Assembly: GCF_002868735.1 (NCBI RefSeq)
Contig: NZ_CP025611.1
Coordinates: 2,288,501-2,352,500, forward strand
From: Niveispirillum cyanobacteriorum
GTDB taxonomy: Bacteria > Pseudomonadota > Alphaproteobacteria > Azospirillales > Azospirillaceae
Length of the DNA stretch: 64,000 nucleotides
Direction of reading: 5' to 3'
Below, piece by piece: positions 1-7,922 of the stretch (position 1 is the stretch's first letter; each line of letters starts with the position of its first letter). The position numbers and the translations under genes are program-made. Below the pieces are notes generated by a model, which saw only the letters and a program-made list of their open reading frames with translations, had not been told where the DNA came from and made no database searches.

Positions 1-1533
1 GGGCAGGCGGATGCGGCCCGCCGCGACAGGGGCCACCGTGACAACAGCCCCATCGGCAAGTACGGCCACATCCCGCCCGTTCAGGTGGTCCAGCCCGGCC
101 CAGCGGGCCGTGGGGCTGTCCACCGAACCAGCCAGCCCGGCATCGACATGCAGGGCATCGTCCCAGACCTCCACCGCCACACGGCCATCACGGTCCACCA
201 GCCAGTAGAGATGGCGCCCCACCAGGGCCGTGGACAGGATGCGGCCCGCTGTGACCAGCCGCACCCAGGCGCGTATCTGTTCATTGCGGTACAGCGTCAG
301 CACCGCCAGGGTCCCGTCCGACTGCACCGCCAGCAGCAGCCGGCGGCGGCGGTCATATTCCATATCGACGGTGCCGGGCAGGATGGGCCGCGTGGTCAAG
401 GTCAGGTCGGCGGCGGAATAGGATTGTTCCAGATCGGTCCACAGGAAATCGCGAATCGACCCGTCGCCCGCCGCGAACAGGGTCCCGCCCTCGATCTCCT
501 GCGGCGGGATGCTGCGGTCGGACGGGCTGCCGATGCGGGTCTGCCGGTCCAGGCGGATGGCCGACGGGGTCAGAGGAACCCCCGTGACGGCCCATTCACC
601 GCCCGTGGTAAAGACCTGCAAATGCCGCCCGGAATAGACGGCACGGATGGGGTTCACCTCATCCGACAGGATGGCAAATTCGATGGCGCTGTCATCCTCC
701 CCCTCGCCCAGGTCAAAATTGAACAGATCGCCCGATTTCGACAGCCAGAGCCGGTTGGGCAGGTCGCGCGACCCGCCGATGACCAATCGGTCCTGGTGAA
801 AGGCAACGGAGAGGGGCCAACCGCGCTGCGGGCTGAACGCCGCCTCGTCCCAATCCGCGGTGGGGTTGGTGTGGGGTAGGCTGTCGGCCAGGTCGATCTC
901 CGCCTCAATCGCCGACCGCACCGCCGCGATGCGCCCCGGCTTGCGGTGGATGCGCCAGGGTGCCCCCTCATGTTCTGGCATAAAGACGGGCGCAGAAGCA
1001 CGCAGCCGCACCCTTCCCGTCAGGCCGGACGGGGTCAGGGTGATGGCGGCATCGGCAAAGCGGAAAAAGGGGATGCGGGGCCGCCCCTCCTCCTCGGCAA
1101 ATACCCAGGGCTCGACCGTCCATTGGCCGGGCCCACGCCGGCTGATGCGACGCGGTTCGACATCGGGATGGCAGACCAGCAGCACATCCCCGCTTTGCGC
1201 CCAGGTCAGGTTGGCAATCTGTGCCAGGGTCCAGGGGCTGGGCAATGTCGCCTGCAGGGCATCATCGCCGAACACTGACACCTGCCGGTCGGTCAGGACC
1301 AGCAGGTGGGTCTGCTCGCTGCTGAAGGTAAAGGGGATCAGACGGCCCCGCCCCGGCACGATCGCGATGAAACCCGTACCGGGCCGGCGCCGGATGCCGC
1401 CCGTCGGTTCGATCAGGACGTTGGTCAGGGTCAACGCCCCGTTTTCAAAGGCGGCGAGGTCCCCCCGGCCCAGCAGGTCGGGGCTGACGCAGCCGCCGGT
1501 GAAGCTGGTCTTCACAGATTTCAGACGGGTCAT
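1..1533 (-). CDS. Phage tail tubular protein B-like (T7 gp12-like) protein, partial
   Basis: The frame is open from the ATG at 1533 to the left window edge (511 codons, no stop), so the C-terminus is missing. The N-terminus contains SFTGGCVSPDLLGRGDLA followed by NVLIEPTGGIRRRPGTG, the usual opening of the large beta-rich tail proteins of T7-like podoviruses, which form the tail tube or nozzle. Its start overlaps the stop of the preceding gp11-like gene by four bases (ATGA), so the two are translationally coupled, as expected for adjacent tail genes. The family assignment comes from the motif and from gene order after capsid and gp11-like genes. The exact tail role is inferred. Whether the particle is still made cannot be judged here. 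Confidence 0.75.
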   Translation of the reverse strand, partial: MTRLKSVKTSFTGGCVSPDLLGRGDLAAFENGALTLTNVLIEPTGGIRRRPGTGFIAIVPGRGRLIPFTFSSEQTHLLVLTDRQVSVFGDDALQATLPSPWTLAQIANLTWAQSGDVLLVCHPDVEPRRISRRGPGQWTVEPWVFAEEEGRPRIPFFRFADAAITLTPSGLTGRVRLRASAPVFMPEHEGAPWRIHRKPGRIAAVRSAIEAEIDLADSLPHTNPTADWDEAAFSPQRGWPLSVAFHQDRLVIGGSRDLPNRLWLSKSGDLFNFDLGEGEDDSAIEFAILSDEVNPIRAVYSGRHLQVFTTGGEWAVTGVPLTPSAIRLDRQTRIGSPSDRSIPPQEIEGGTLFAAGDGSIRDFLWTDLEQSYSAADLTLTTRPILPGTVDMEYDRRRRLLLAVQSDGTLAVLTLYRNEQIRAWVRLVTAGRILSTALVGRHLYWLVDRDGRVAVEVWDDALHVDAGLAGSVDSPTARWAGLDHLNGRDVAVLADGAVVTVAPVAAGRIRLP

Positions 1534-2102
1534 GACAGACGGGCCTCGATCAGGGTGAAATCGGTGAACCCGTCCTGGCTGTCCTGCGACGTATCGGTCA
1601 GGCGGGCGCGACGGAACTCAGCTTCGGCCTGCTTCTGCAAAACCTCGGCGCGCGAGGTATTCTCGGTCAGCGGCACACAGAATTCCGCCGCCAGCCGGGC
1701 GATAAGGGCCGCATCGAAGAAGGCGGGAAACCCGCCCTCCGCGACGCGGGCCACATAGGTCAGGGTGACGCTTTCGGCATCGGCCAGCAGGTCCTTGCCC
1801 TGAATACGGTAAGACAGGCCCCGACCCCGCCCGCCGGTGCCCAGTGACAAGGCCCGCAGGAAATCATCCGGTAGGACGAAGCCATGGGCGAAATCGGCGG
1901 GCGGCGGATCGGCCCGCCGGACCAGCAGGGCTTGCTTTGTGGCAAAGCTCCAGCCATGAGCGGCCAGCAACGCGTCACGGGTAGGCGCATACAGGGCGGC
2001 GGCCAGTTCCGCTTCGGCGGTGCCGTCCTGAAACGACGTGACCGGGTTCGCCCCGATCTTCAACAATGCGCGGGCGCACAGCCCGACAGCGGAATAGGCC
2101 AT
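1530..2102 (-). CDS. Phage tail tubular protein A-like (T7 gp11-like) protein
   Basis: A 190-residue protein starting MAYSAVGLCARALLKIGA. Its pattern (short helical start, 'ARDALLAAHGWSFATK' near residue 45, a beta-rich middle and 'LIARLAAEFCVPLTE' towards the end) is typical of gp11-like tail adaptor proteins that sit between portal and tail nozzle. The ATG at 2102 was chosen over an upstream ATG at 2180 because GGAG lies about eight bases before it and because the longer form would begin inside a repeat element. Its stop overlaps the start of the gp12-like gene. The order capsid, small protein, gp11-like, gp12-like matches podovirus virion modules. It is separated from the upstream gene by the repeat at 2145-2267. 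Confidence 0.75.
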   Translation of the reverse strand: MAYSAVGLCARALLKIGANPVTSFQDGTAEAELAAALYAPTRDALLAAHGWSFATKQALLVRRADPPPADFAHGFVLPDDFLRALSLGTGGRGRGLSYRIQGKDLLADAESVTLTYVARVAEGGFPAFFDAALIARLAAEFCVPLTENTSRAEVLQKQAEAEFRRARLTDTSQDSQDGFTDFTLIEARLS

Positions 2103-2144
2103 GGGGGGAACTCCATTGGACGGCCCGCTTTCCCGCCCCTTTCC

Positions 2145-2267
2145 CGTCATCCCGGCGACAAGCAGGGACCCAGGGGCCACAGGAATAACGGTCTACGCAG
2201 CGTGGCTGTACGCTGCCGACAGGTTGGGCTCTGGGCCCCTGGGTCCCGGCTTGTCGCCGGGATGACG
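2145..2267. repeat. Dispersed ~120-bp inverted-repeat element, copy 1
   Basis: The ends are inverted repeats: the left begins CGTCATCCCGGCGACA and the right ends with the complementary TGTCGCCGGGATGACG. Inside these, CAGGGACCCAGGGGCC pairs with GGCCCCTGGGTCCCGG. The central ~55 bp is not shared with the other copies (45383-45501 and 54581-54700). No open frame or transposase is present, so it looks like a non-autonomous palindromic element. It sits inside the phage structural operon, between the 89-residue gene and the gp11-like gene. Confidence 0.8.
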
Positions 2268-2290
2268 AAGAAGTTCGCCGGGCCGATGGA

Positions 2291-2560
2291 TCAATCCGTG
2301 TCCGCCGCACCCACCACCGTCAGGTCGGCGGTGTCGATCACGCCGCCGCTATTGGCATTGACCAGCAGGATGCCGGACACGGGCGTGGTGCCCACACCGG
2401 TATTGGCAAGGACCATGTCGCCCAGACGCATCATGTGGCTGGCCGGATTGAAATAGCCGGTGACACGCACGGCGGTATGAGCATCGGGCGTGGCGTAATG
2501 CCAGAGCGTGAAGCCATTGGCATAGGCAAGGACCGACAGGTCGCGGGGCTGAAAGGCCAT
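2291..2560 (-). CDS. Small phage-block protein, function unknown
   Basis: An 89-residue protein starting six bases after the capsid stop codon, so it is co-transcribed and probably coupled with the capsid gene. It begins MAFQPRDLSVLAYANGFTLWHY and continues as a short beta-rich sequence containing 'MMRLGDMVLANTGVGTTP'. No signal peptide or membrane segment is seen. In podoviruses this position is often taken by a small decoration or head-stabilising protein, but that role is only inferred from location. No family is recognised with confidence. Confidence 0.7.
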   Translation of the reverse strand: MAFQPRDLSVLAYANGFTLWHYATPDAHTAVRVTGYFNPASHMMRLGDMVLANTGVGTTPVSGILLVNANSGGVIDTADLTVVGAADTD

Positions 2561-2565
2561 GGCGG

Positions 2566-3384
2566 TTACTCCTTGCAGCGCAGGGTGACGACGCCGGTGG
2601 CGTCGATCAGGGCGGCCCCCTGCGACATCATGTTGTTGACGAAATGGGCGGCGCGGTCGCCGTGCCAGGTGATGTCACTGGTCACATCGGCCCCGCTGGC
2701 ATGACCCACGGCGGTCTTGTGGTACCAGTGGCAGAGGCGGACATTGCCGGACCCCAAGGTCAGGCCCGAATGCGGCATCCACAGCGTGCCCAGCCAGCGC
2801 TTGGCCTGGGTCCCGCGCCAGGGCAACTCGCCATCGCCGACATAGTCGGAATTGGCAAATTCCTCGATGCCCAGCAGCTGGCTCCACTGCTTCCAGCCGA
2901 CGATGGCATAGCGCTGCCCATCATCGGGCACATCGACGGCACCCATCATCTCGAACGCCGCCAGGACCTTGTCCTTGGTCAGGCCGTCCGTGTCGGCACC
3001 GGCATAACGCGCACTGGTATCCAGCCGACCGATGATCAGCTCATCCGTCTTGCGGCCCAGCGCATAGGCACCGGCATTGGCGATGACGCTGCGTTCATCG
3101 ATATTGGTCTTCAGCTCATCCAGCTTGTCGACCCAATCGCCGGCGTAATAATCCGCCAGCGTGCATTCGACCGTGCCATGGTCCAGGTTCATGACCGGGA
3201 CATTGCCATGGCGCGACTTGGTGCTGGCGACACCCTTGCCGACCTTCTGAAAGACGGTGCTGGCGCCCTTCACATTATTCTTGGAGCGCACGGTGGCGCG
3301 CAGCTTCGAGCCTAAGCGCTGATAGGCCTCATGCACCTCGCGTTCGTACTGCTTCACGAACGATTTCTCGATGTCGGTGGACAT
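2566..3384 (-). CDS. Phage major capsid protein (Phage_capsid_2-like)
   Basis: A 272-residue protein. The N-terminal stretch 'FVKQYEREVHEAYQRLGSK' followed by 'TVFQKVGKGVASTKSRHG' and 'GDWVDKLDELKTNIDERS' (residues ~95-110) matches the HK97-fold capsid group found in podoviruses and annotated as Phage_capsid_2, whose products form the icosahedral head. The ATG at 3384 is preceded by GAGG at a good distance. It is the first gene of the phage block, and no portal, scaffold, protease or terminase gene lies upstream; the next gene to the right is a host-type histidine kinase. A strong promoter candidate at 3618-3647 points at it. The fold assignment is by recognition, not alignment. Confidence 0.82.
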   Translation of the reverse strand: MSTDIEKSFVKQYEREVHEAYQRLGSKLRATVRSKNNVKGASTVFQKVGKGVASTKSRHGNVPVMNLDHGTVECTLADYYAGDWVDKLDELKTNIDERSVIANAGAYALGRKTDELIIGRLDTSARYAGADTDGLTKDKVLAAFEMMGAVDVPDDGQRYAIVGWKQWSQLLGIEEFANSDYVGDGELPWRGTQAKRWLGTLWMPHSGLTLGSGNVRLCHWYHKTAVGHASGADVTSDITWHGDRAAHFVNNMMSQGAALIDATGVVTLRCKE

Positions 3385-3712
3385 CCTGGGACCTCATTCC
3401 TGTCATGATGGCAGCCGTCGCGGTTGCCGGATCAGGGTCCGGCCGCATGTCGGGCAGCGATGGGGGAAGGCACAAAAAGACACAGGCCCCGCGCCGACCC
3501 TTGCAAAGCAAAGGTTACCGACAACGGGACCCGTGTTCAGGCCATGGGAGGGGGACGATGCGCAAGGCCCGCGCCAGGCAGATCAGCCGGGATGGAGTTC
3601 GGGCCTTGGTGGAGTGAGTTATAGGACTAAAATCCACAACCCGTCAATACAAATTCCACATGAATACTAGTGCATTATTATCTATTGATGCGATATAGAC
3701 TGGATTCGTCTT
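3385..3712. other. Intergenic leader and junction between phage block and host genes
   Basis: 328 bases with no convincing gene. The right part (about 3617-3715) is markedly A+T-rich compared with the surroundings and contains the minus-strand promoter at 3618-3647. The rest would be a ~225-nt untranslated leader for the capsid gene. A 19-codon plus-strand frame at 3558-3617 has a G-rich ribosome-binding site but no other support. The A+T-rich zone is a plausible old integration boundary, though no duplicated attachment site could be identified. Confidence 0.5.
3618..3647 (-). promoter_or_regulatory. Sigma70-like promoter for the capsid operon
   Basis: On the minus strand TTGACG (3647-3642) and TATAAC (3623-3618) are separated by 18 bp, a near-consensus housekeeping promoter. 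Transcription would start near 3611 and run through the phage structural genes. Confidence 0.65.
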
Positions 3713-5104
3713 TCAGGCTGGAAAGCGCAGTTCCACCTTCAGGCCCGGCGTGGCGGTATCCTCACGCGCATCGGACAGGGCCAGGGCGGCATCATGCAGG
3801 CGGGCCACGGCGGCAACCAGGGACAGGCCCAGACCATGGCCCGGCGTGCCGCGATGCGCCTCCAACCGGACAAATCGCTCCAGGACCTTCTCGCGCTGAC
3901 CGGCAGGAATGCCCGGCCCCTGGTCGGCCACCGACAGGAGGGGCCGGCCCGCATCGGCACCGGCCATCACCCCGATGTGGCCCTGTTCGGGGCTGTATTT
4001 CACGGCGTTCTCGATCAGGTTGCTGATCAGTTGCGCCAGCAACTGCCGGCTGCCGCTGACCATCACCGGCTCCGGCGCCGCCACATCCATGGACAGGCCG
4101 CGTTCCTCGGCCAGAGGGGTGTAAAGCTCCGCCACCTCCGCCGCCAATGCCGCCAGATCAACCGGCTCGAAATCCGTCCGCGCCCGGCCCGTTTCCGCCG
4201 CCGCGATGGTCAGGATGGCATTGAATACGCCCAGCAGCCGGTCAATCTCGGCAATGGCCTGTTCCAGGGTGGTGAACTGCGCGTCCGACAGGGTTTCATC
4301 ACGTTGCGCCAGTTCCAACCGGGCGCGCAGGCGCGACAGGGGCGTGCGCAGATCATGCGCGACATTGTCGGTGACCTGCCGCATGCCCAGCATCAGGCGC
4401 CCGATCTCATCCAGCATGCGGTTCAGCTTGGTGACCAGCCGGTCAATCTCATCACCCGACCCCGTCACCTGCATACGGTCGGCAAACGCCCCGGCGGTGA
4501 TCCGGTCGATGGTGCGGTTGATACTCTCGATACGCTCGGCCACACGCCGGCTCATATAGATGGCGCCCGCCATGCCCACCGCGAAGGCCAGCGACACGGC
4601 CCAGATCAGGCCCGTGAGCAATTGCCCGCGCAGCAGATAGCGGTCGGTCATATCATGCCCGACCAGCAGCCAGCCGATCCCCTCAATCGGTAGGATAACG
4701 GCCACGGCTTGGCGCTTACGGCCCGGGTCTTTGCGCGACTTGATGTCGAATTCCACCCAGCCGGAACCCGGATCACCCGACGGCCAGCTGGCCAGATTAC
4801 CGGCGATGATGTCGCGGGCGGGCGTGGTCAGGGCATAGATCATGTCCGTGCGCCCGTCCGACGCACGTTCGGAGATGACCCGCAGCAGGCCGATTCGCCC
4901 CCGCTCATTCAGGACATTGCTCAGTTCCTCCACCTCCCGCAGCACGGTTTCTTCCGTGTGGCGGTTGATGAAGCCGGCGGTGAACCAATAGACGACGCCC
5001 AGCACCACCATCACCGACAAGGTGAACAGGCCCAGATGGAACGCCGCCAGCCGAAAGCTGGTGGTGCGCAGGAAATTGAGATTAAACCGGCTCACGGATG
5101 ACAT
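3713..5104 (-). CDS. Membrane sensor histidine kinase (HAMP-HisKA-HATPase)
   Basis: A 463-residue sensor kinase. There is an N-terminal membrane helix (about 20-44), a periplasmic loop, a second helix (about 160-183), a HAMP linker (about 184-236), a dimerisation/phosphoacceptor helix with His250 in VAHDLRTPLSRLR, and a C-terminal ATPase domain with N-box NLIENAVKYSP and G-boxes DQGPGIPAG and GHGLGLSLV. It belongs to the EnvZ/CusS-like class. The gene overlaps the 3' end of the upstream response regulator by 23 bp, so the two form one operon and a cognate pair. The neighbouring DegP protease and RND pump suggest an envelope-stress or efflux signal. The ligand is unknown. Confidence 0.92.
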   Translation of the reverse strand: MSSVSRFNLNFLRTTSFRLAAFHLGLFTLSVMVVLGVVYWFTAGFINRHTEETVLREVEELSNVLNERGRIGLLRVISERASDGRTDMIYALTTPARDIIAGNLASWPSGDPGSGWVEFDIKSRKDPGRKRQAVAVILPIEGIGWLLVGHDMTDRYLLRGQLLTGLIWAVSLAFAVGMAGAIYMSRRVAERIESINRTIDRITAGAFADRMQVTGSGDEIDRLVTKLNRMLDEIGRLMLGMRQVTDNVAHDLRTPLSRLRARLELAQRDETLSDAQFTTLEQAIAEIDRLLGVFNAILTIAAAETGRARTDFEPVDLAALAAEVAELYTPLAEERGLSMDVAAPEPVMVSGSRQLLAQLISNLIENAVKYSPEQGHIGVMAGADAGRPLLSVADQGPGIPAGQREKVLERFVRLEAHRGTPGHGLGLSLVAAVARLHDAALALSDAREDTATPGLKVELRFPA

Positions 5105-5765
5105 AGCCCGCCCCGCGTACCGTATGGATCAGGGCCACCGGATGATCCTTGTCGATCTTCTGGCGCAGGCGGGCGATATGCACGTCGATGACATTGGTCT
5201 GCGGATCGAAATGATAATCCCAGACATTTTCCAGCAGCATGGTGCGCGTCACGACATTGCCGGCATTGCGGATCAGATATTCCAGTAACTGGAACTCACG
5301 CGGCAGCAGATCGACCGGCTTTCCGGCCCGCTTCACGGTCCGGGCCAGCAGGTCCATCTCCAGATCTGCAATCTGCAACCGGGTCACCGGCGCCGATCCG
5401 CCGCCCCTGGCCCGGCGCTGCATCACCTCCAGCCTGGCCAGCAGTTCGGCAAAGGCAAAGGGCTTGGTCAGGTAATCATCGGCCCCGGCGCGCAGACCCT
5501 TTACGCGGTCATCGACGCTTCCCAGGGCCGACAGCACCAGTGCTGGCGTGTCGTTGCCCGTGGTACGCAGCACCTCTAGCAGCGACAACCCGTCCCGGCC
5601 CGGCAGCATCCGGTCGACGATCAAGCCATCGTAGGGTTCGGATGCCGCCAGAAACAGCCCGTCGCGGCCATTATCGGCGTGATCGACCACATGGCCGGCC
5701 TCTTTGAGGCCCTTGACCAGGTAATCAGCAGTGGCGCGGTCGTCTTCGATGACAAGGATCTTCAT
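5082..5765 (-). CDS. OmpR/PhoB-family response regulator
   Basis: A 227-residue DNA-binding regulator. The receiver domain (1-115) carries the acidic pocket EDD at 7-9, phosphoacceptor Asp51 in VDRMLPG, Ser79 and Lys101 in LTKPF. The C-terminal winged helix (about 130-225) shows 'LLPREFQLLEYLIRNAG' and 'VIDVHIARLRQKI', characteristic of the OmpR/PhoB family. It is first in a two-gene operon with the histidine kinase, which it overlaps. It diverges from degP, and the paired inverted repeats at 6176 and 6246 are good candidate binding sites. Sequence features resemble CusR/CopR-type regulators, but metal sensing cannot be inferred. Confidence 0.93.
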   Translation of the reverse strand: MKILVIEDDRATADYLVKGLKEAGHVVDHADNGRDGLFLAASEPYDGLIVDRMLPGRDGLSLLEVLRTTGNDTPALVLSALGSVDDRVKGLRAGADDYLTKPFAFAELLARLEVMQRRARGGGSAPVTRLQIADLEMDLLARTVKRAGKPVDLLPREFQLLEYLIRNAGNVVTRTMLLENVWDYHFDPQTNVIDVHIARLRQKIDKDHPVALIHTVRGAGYVIREPV

Positions 5766-5854
5766 GATGAACGTATCCTAAACCTGGACGGGCTCGCTTG
5801 GGAACTCGCCAAACAACGCTCCCGATAAAGCACAGGCAGCGGCACAGCCGCTGC

Positions 5855-5930
5855 AGGCCGGCGACTGCCGGCCCGCGCCCTATGGCGCGCAAGCCAAGGG
5901 CGCGGATGCGCCCGCCCGGCGCCTGAGGGA
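5855..5930 (+). repeat. Three-hairpin dispersed repeat, copy A
   Basis: A 76-bp unit: hairpin 1 GGCCGGCG/TGCCGGCC, hairpin 2 GCGCC-CTAT-GGCGC, linker AAGCCAAG, hairpin 3 GGGCGC-GGAT-GCGCCC, then a tail CCGGCGCCTGAGGGA and an A-rich stretch. About 85% identical to copy B at 14120-14195, with a more divergent copy C at 31535-31611. Strand is given by the common orientation, not by known transcription. Confidence 0.75.
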
Positions 5931-6175
5931 GCAACAAAAACAAACACAAAAAGATATGGCCGGGCGGTGGGGGCCGCCCGGCCACAGGGGACGAGAGAGA
6001 CTACGATGTACTAACCGAGGGAGAGAGGGTGGCGGCGGGGACCGGAGAGTGGGGAAGCGGTCCCCGCCGACCTCTCATAATGGACCGGCGGGGCGGGGGG
6101 GGGTGTGGGGCTCGGTGCCCCGTCGATCCATGTCTGCACCCTAATCCAGGCCCGCTGACAGGTACCTTTCGGGAA

Positions 6176-6193
6176 GATGAACAAAGTTTCATC
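6176..6193. promoter_or_regulatory. Inverted repeat, candidate operator 1 upstream of degP
   Basis: GATGAA-CAAAGT-TTCATC, a perfect 6-bp inverted repeat with a 6-bp spacer. It resembles the second site 70 bp downstream, sharing GATGA at the left and TTTCATC at the right. Likely bound by the divergently encoded response regulator (inference). Confidence 0.45.
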
Positions 6194-6245
6194 TGGCAGC
6201 GCTTGAAACCGGGGCTTGCCGGACCCACCGTCAGCAACCGGCATG

Positions 6246-6263
6246 GATGACAGAATTTTCATC
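6246..6263. promoter_or_regulatory. Inverted repeat, candidate operator 2 upstream of degP
   Basis: GATGACAGAATTTTCATC, extended by G and C to GGATGA...TCATCC. Same arrangement as operator 1, about seven helical turns away, so both could be on one face of the DNA. Confidence 0.45.
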
Positions 6264-6355
6264 CGCCTGTCAGTTGCCTGTGGGCAGCCCCCGGTCAAGC
6301 TGTGACCATCGAAAGCGCCGCCGGACCGAACGGCGGCCAAGGCAGAAGAAAGACA

Positions 6356-7837
6356 ATGGAGACCATGATGTCGCTTGCCACCGCACGGAAATTCCGCCGC
6401 AACCTGGCCATGGCCCTGCTTGCCGGCACCGCCCTGCTGGCCCCGGCGACCATCCAGACCGCCGCTGCGGCCCCTGCCGAAGTGCTGGCCAATGGCGGTG
6501 TCGCCGATCTGGTGGAGCGTGTGTCGCCCGCCGTCGTAACCATCACCGCCGCCCAGACGGCCCCCGCCCGCACCGCCGCCCGCGACCTGCCGCCGGGGTT
6601 CGAGGAATTCCTGCGCCGCTTCGGCGTGCCGGGTCTGCCGGGCCAGGGTGGCGGCGGCCAGGGTCGTGGCGCACCGGTTGCCCGCGCGTTGGGTTCCGGC
6701 TTCGTGTTCGACGCGTCCGGTTATGTCGTCACCAACCGGCATGTCATTGCCGACGCCGATCAGGTGACCGTGGCCTTCAGCGACGGGACGGAGCGCGAAG
6801 CAGAAGTGATCGGCGAGGATGAGCGCACCGATCTGGCCGTCCTCAAGGTCAAGACCGACAAGCCCCTGCCCGCCCTGAAATTCGCCGACAGCGATAAGGT
6901 CCGCGTCGGTGATGTGGCGGTGGCCGTCGGCAACCCGTTCGGCTTGGGTGGCACCGTCACCGCCGGCATCGTATCGGCCAGAAGCCGCGATATCGGGTCG
7001 GGTCCTTATGACGATTATTTGCAGCTCGATGCCTCCATCAATTCCGGTAATTCCGGCGGCCCGACCTTCAACATGGCCGGTGATGTGATCGGCATCAACA
7101 CCGCCATCTTCACACCCAATGGCGGCTCCGTCGGCATCGGCTTTGCCATCCCGTCCAATCTGGCCAAACCGGTGGTCGAGGCGCTGAAGCGCGACGGCAA
7201 GGTGGAACGCGGCTGGCTGGGCGTCAACTTGCAGGGCGTGACCAAGGAACTGGCCGATGGTCTGGGCCTGTCGAAGGAGGGCGGTGCTCTGATCGCGGCG
7301 GTCGAACCGAAAAGCCCGGCTGAGAAGGCTGGGTTGAAGCCCGGCGACGTCGTCCTGTCGGCCGGCGGCAAGCCCATCAAGGATACCCGCGATCTGGCCC
7401 GTCAGGTGGGCATGGTGAAGCCCGGCACCAAGCTGGACATGGCACTGTGGCGCGACGGCAAGGAAAAGACCATCGCCGTCACCGTCGAGCAGGCTCCCGG
7501 CCAGCCGCAGCAGCGTCTGGCCAAGGCTGAGGCGCAGAAGCAGGATGGCGAGGAAGTGGCGGGCCTGAAACTGTCCGGCCTGACCGACCAGTGGCGTCAG
7601 CGTCTGCGCCTGCCCGGCGATGCCGCCGGTGTCGTGGTGCTGGATGTGGGTGACGGGGTGGAGGGCCTGCGCCCCGGCGACCTGATCACCTCGGTCAATA
7701 ACAGCGCCGTCGCCAGCCCCGCCGATGTGGCAGCCCAGGTAAAGGCCGCCTCCAAGGCCGGGCGCAAGAACGCCCTGGTGCAGGTCCGCCGTGGCGAGAC
7801 GACGGCCTTCCTGACCATCCCGGTGGATATGGGCTGA
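6356..7837 (+). CDS. degP: Periplasmic serine protease Do (DegP/DegQ/HtrA family)
   Basis: About 493 residues. The N-terminal signal sequence (about 12-38, ending TAAAAPAE) exports it. The trypsin-like domain has the triad His129 (TNRHV), Asp159 (ERTDLAV) and Ser233 (GNSGGP). Two PDZ domains follow (about 285-375 and 400-490), the first with 'GWLGVNLQGVTKEL'. It degrades or refolds damaged envelope proteins. A GTG at 6302 allows a longer form, but the ATGs at 6356, 6365 or 6368 place the signal peptide properly; the last has GGAG six bases upstream. Transcribed away from the two-component operon, which may control it, and ended by a strong terminator at 7858. Confidence 0.93.
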   Translation: METMMSLATARKFRRNLAMALLAGTALLAPATIQTAAAAPAEVLANGGVADLVERVSPAVVTITAAQTAPARTAARDLPPGFEEFLRRFGVPGLPGQGGGGQGRGAPVARALGSGFVFDASGYVVTNRHVIADADQVTVAFSDGTEREAEVIGEDERTDLAVLKVKTDKPLPALKFADSDKVRVGDVAVAVGNPFGLGGTVTAGIVSARSRDIGSGPYDDYLQLDASINSGNSGGPTFNMAGDVIGINTAIFTPNGGSVGIGFAIPSNLAKPVVEALKRDGKVERGWLGVNLQGVTKELADGLGLSKEGGALIAAVEPKSPAEKAGLKPGDVVLSAGGKPIKDTRDLARQVGMVKPGTKLDMALWRDGKEKTIAVTVEQAPGQPQQRLAKAEAQKQDGEEVAGLKLSGLTDQWRQRLRLPGDAAGVVVLDVGDGVEGLRPGDLITSVNNSAVASPADVAAQVKAASKAGRKNALVQVRRGETTAFLTIPVDMG

Positions 7838-7857
7838 TCAAGCGATACCGGCGAAAG

Positions 7858-7889
7858 AAAAAGGGGAGCGGATTTCCGCTCCCCTTTTT
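7858..7889. terminator. Rho-independent terminator after degP
   Basis: A perfect 14-bp stem (AAAAAGGGGAGCGG with its complement) with an ATTT loop and a T run on both strands. It can serve both degP and the convergent RND pump gene. Confidence 0.9.
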
Positions 7890-7922
7890 GTTGTCTGCGG
7901 GAAATGGCGTCGCTCCCTCACC

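Larger units (their letters stand above)
5766..6355. other. Divergent regulatory region between response regulator and degP
   Basis: 590 bases without a supported gene. It holds copy A of the three-hairpin repeat (5855-5930) followed by an A-rich tail, G-rich tracts around 6020-6110, and two related inverted repeats (6176-6193 and 6246-6263). CTTGAAA at 6202-6208, followed 15 bp later by CCCACCG, is a weak match to an RpoH (heat-shock sigma) promoter, which would fit a degP gene but is not convincing alone. Confidence 0.5.

Noticed and set aside
85-879. A 264-codon plus-strand frame in the phage tail gene
   Set aside because: Shadow of the minus-strand gp12-like frame, which has a clear N-terminal signature and coupled start.
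3405-3617. A possible 70-residue gene between the capsid and kinase genes
   Set aside because: Arg/Gly-rich composition, no good start signal for the full frame, and it overlaps the leader of the capsid operon.
6202-6230. Heat-shock (RpoH) promoter before degP
   Set aside because: The -35 CTTGAAA is good but the -10 CCCACCG is a poor match, so it is mentioned only as a possibility.
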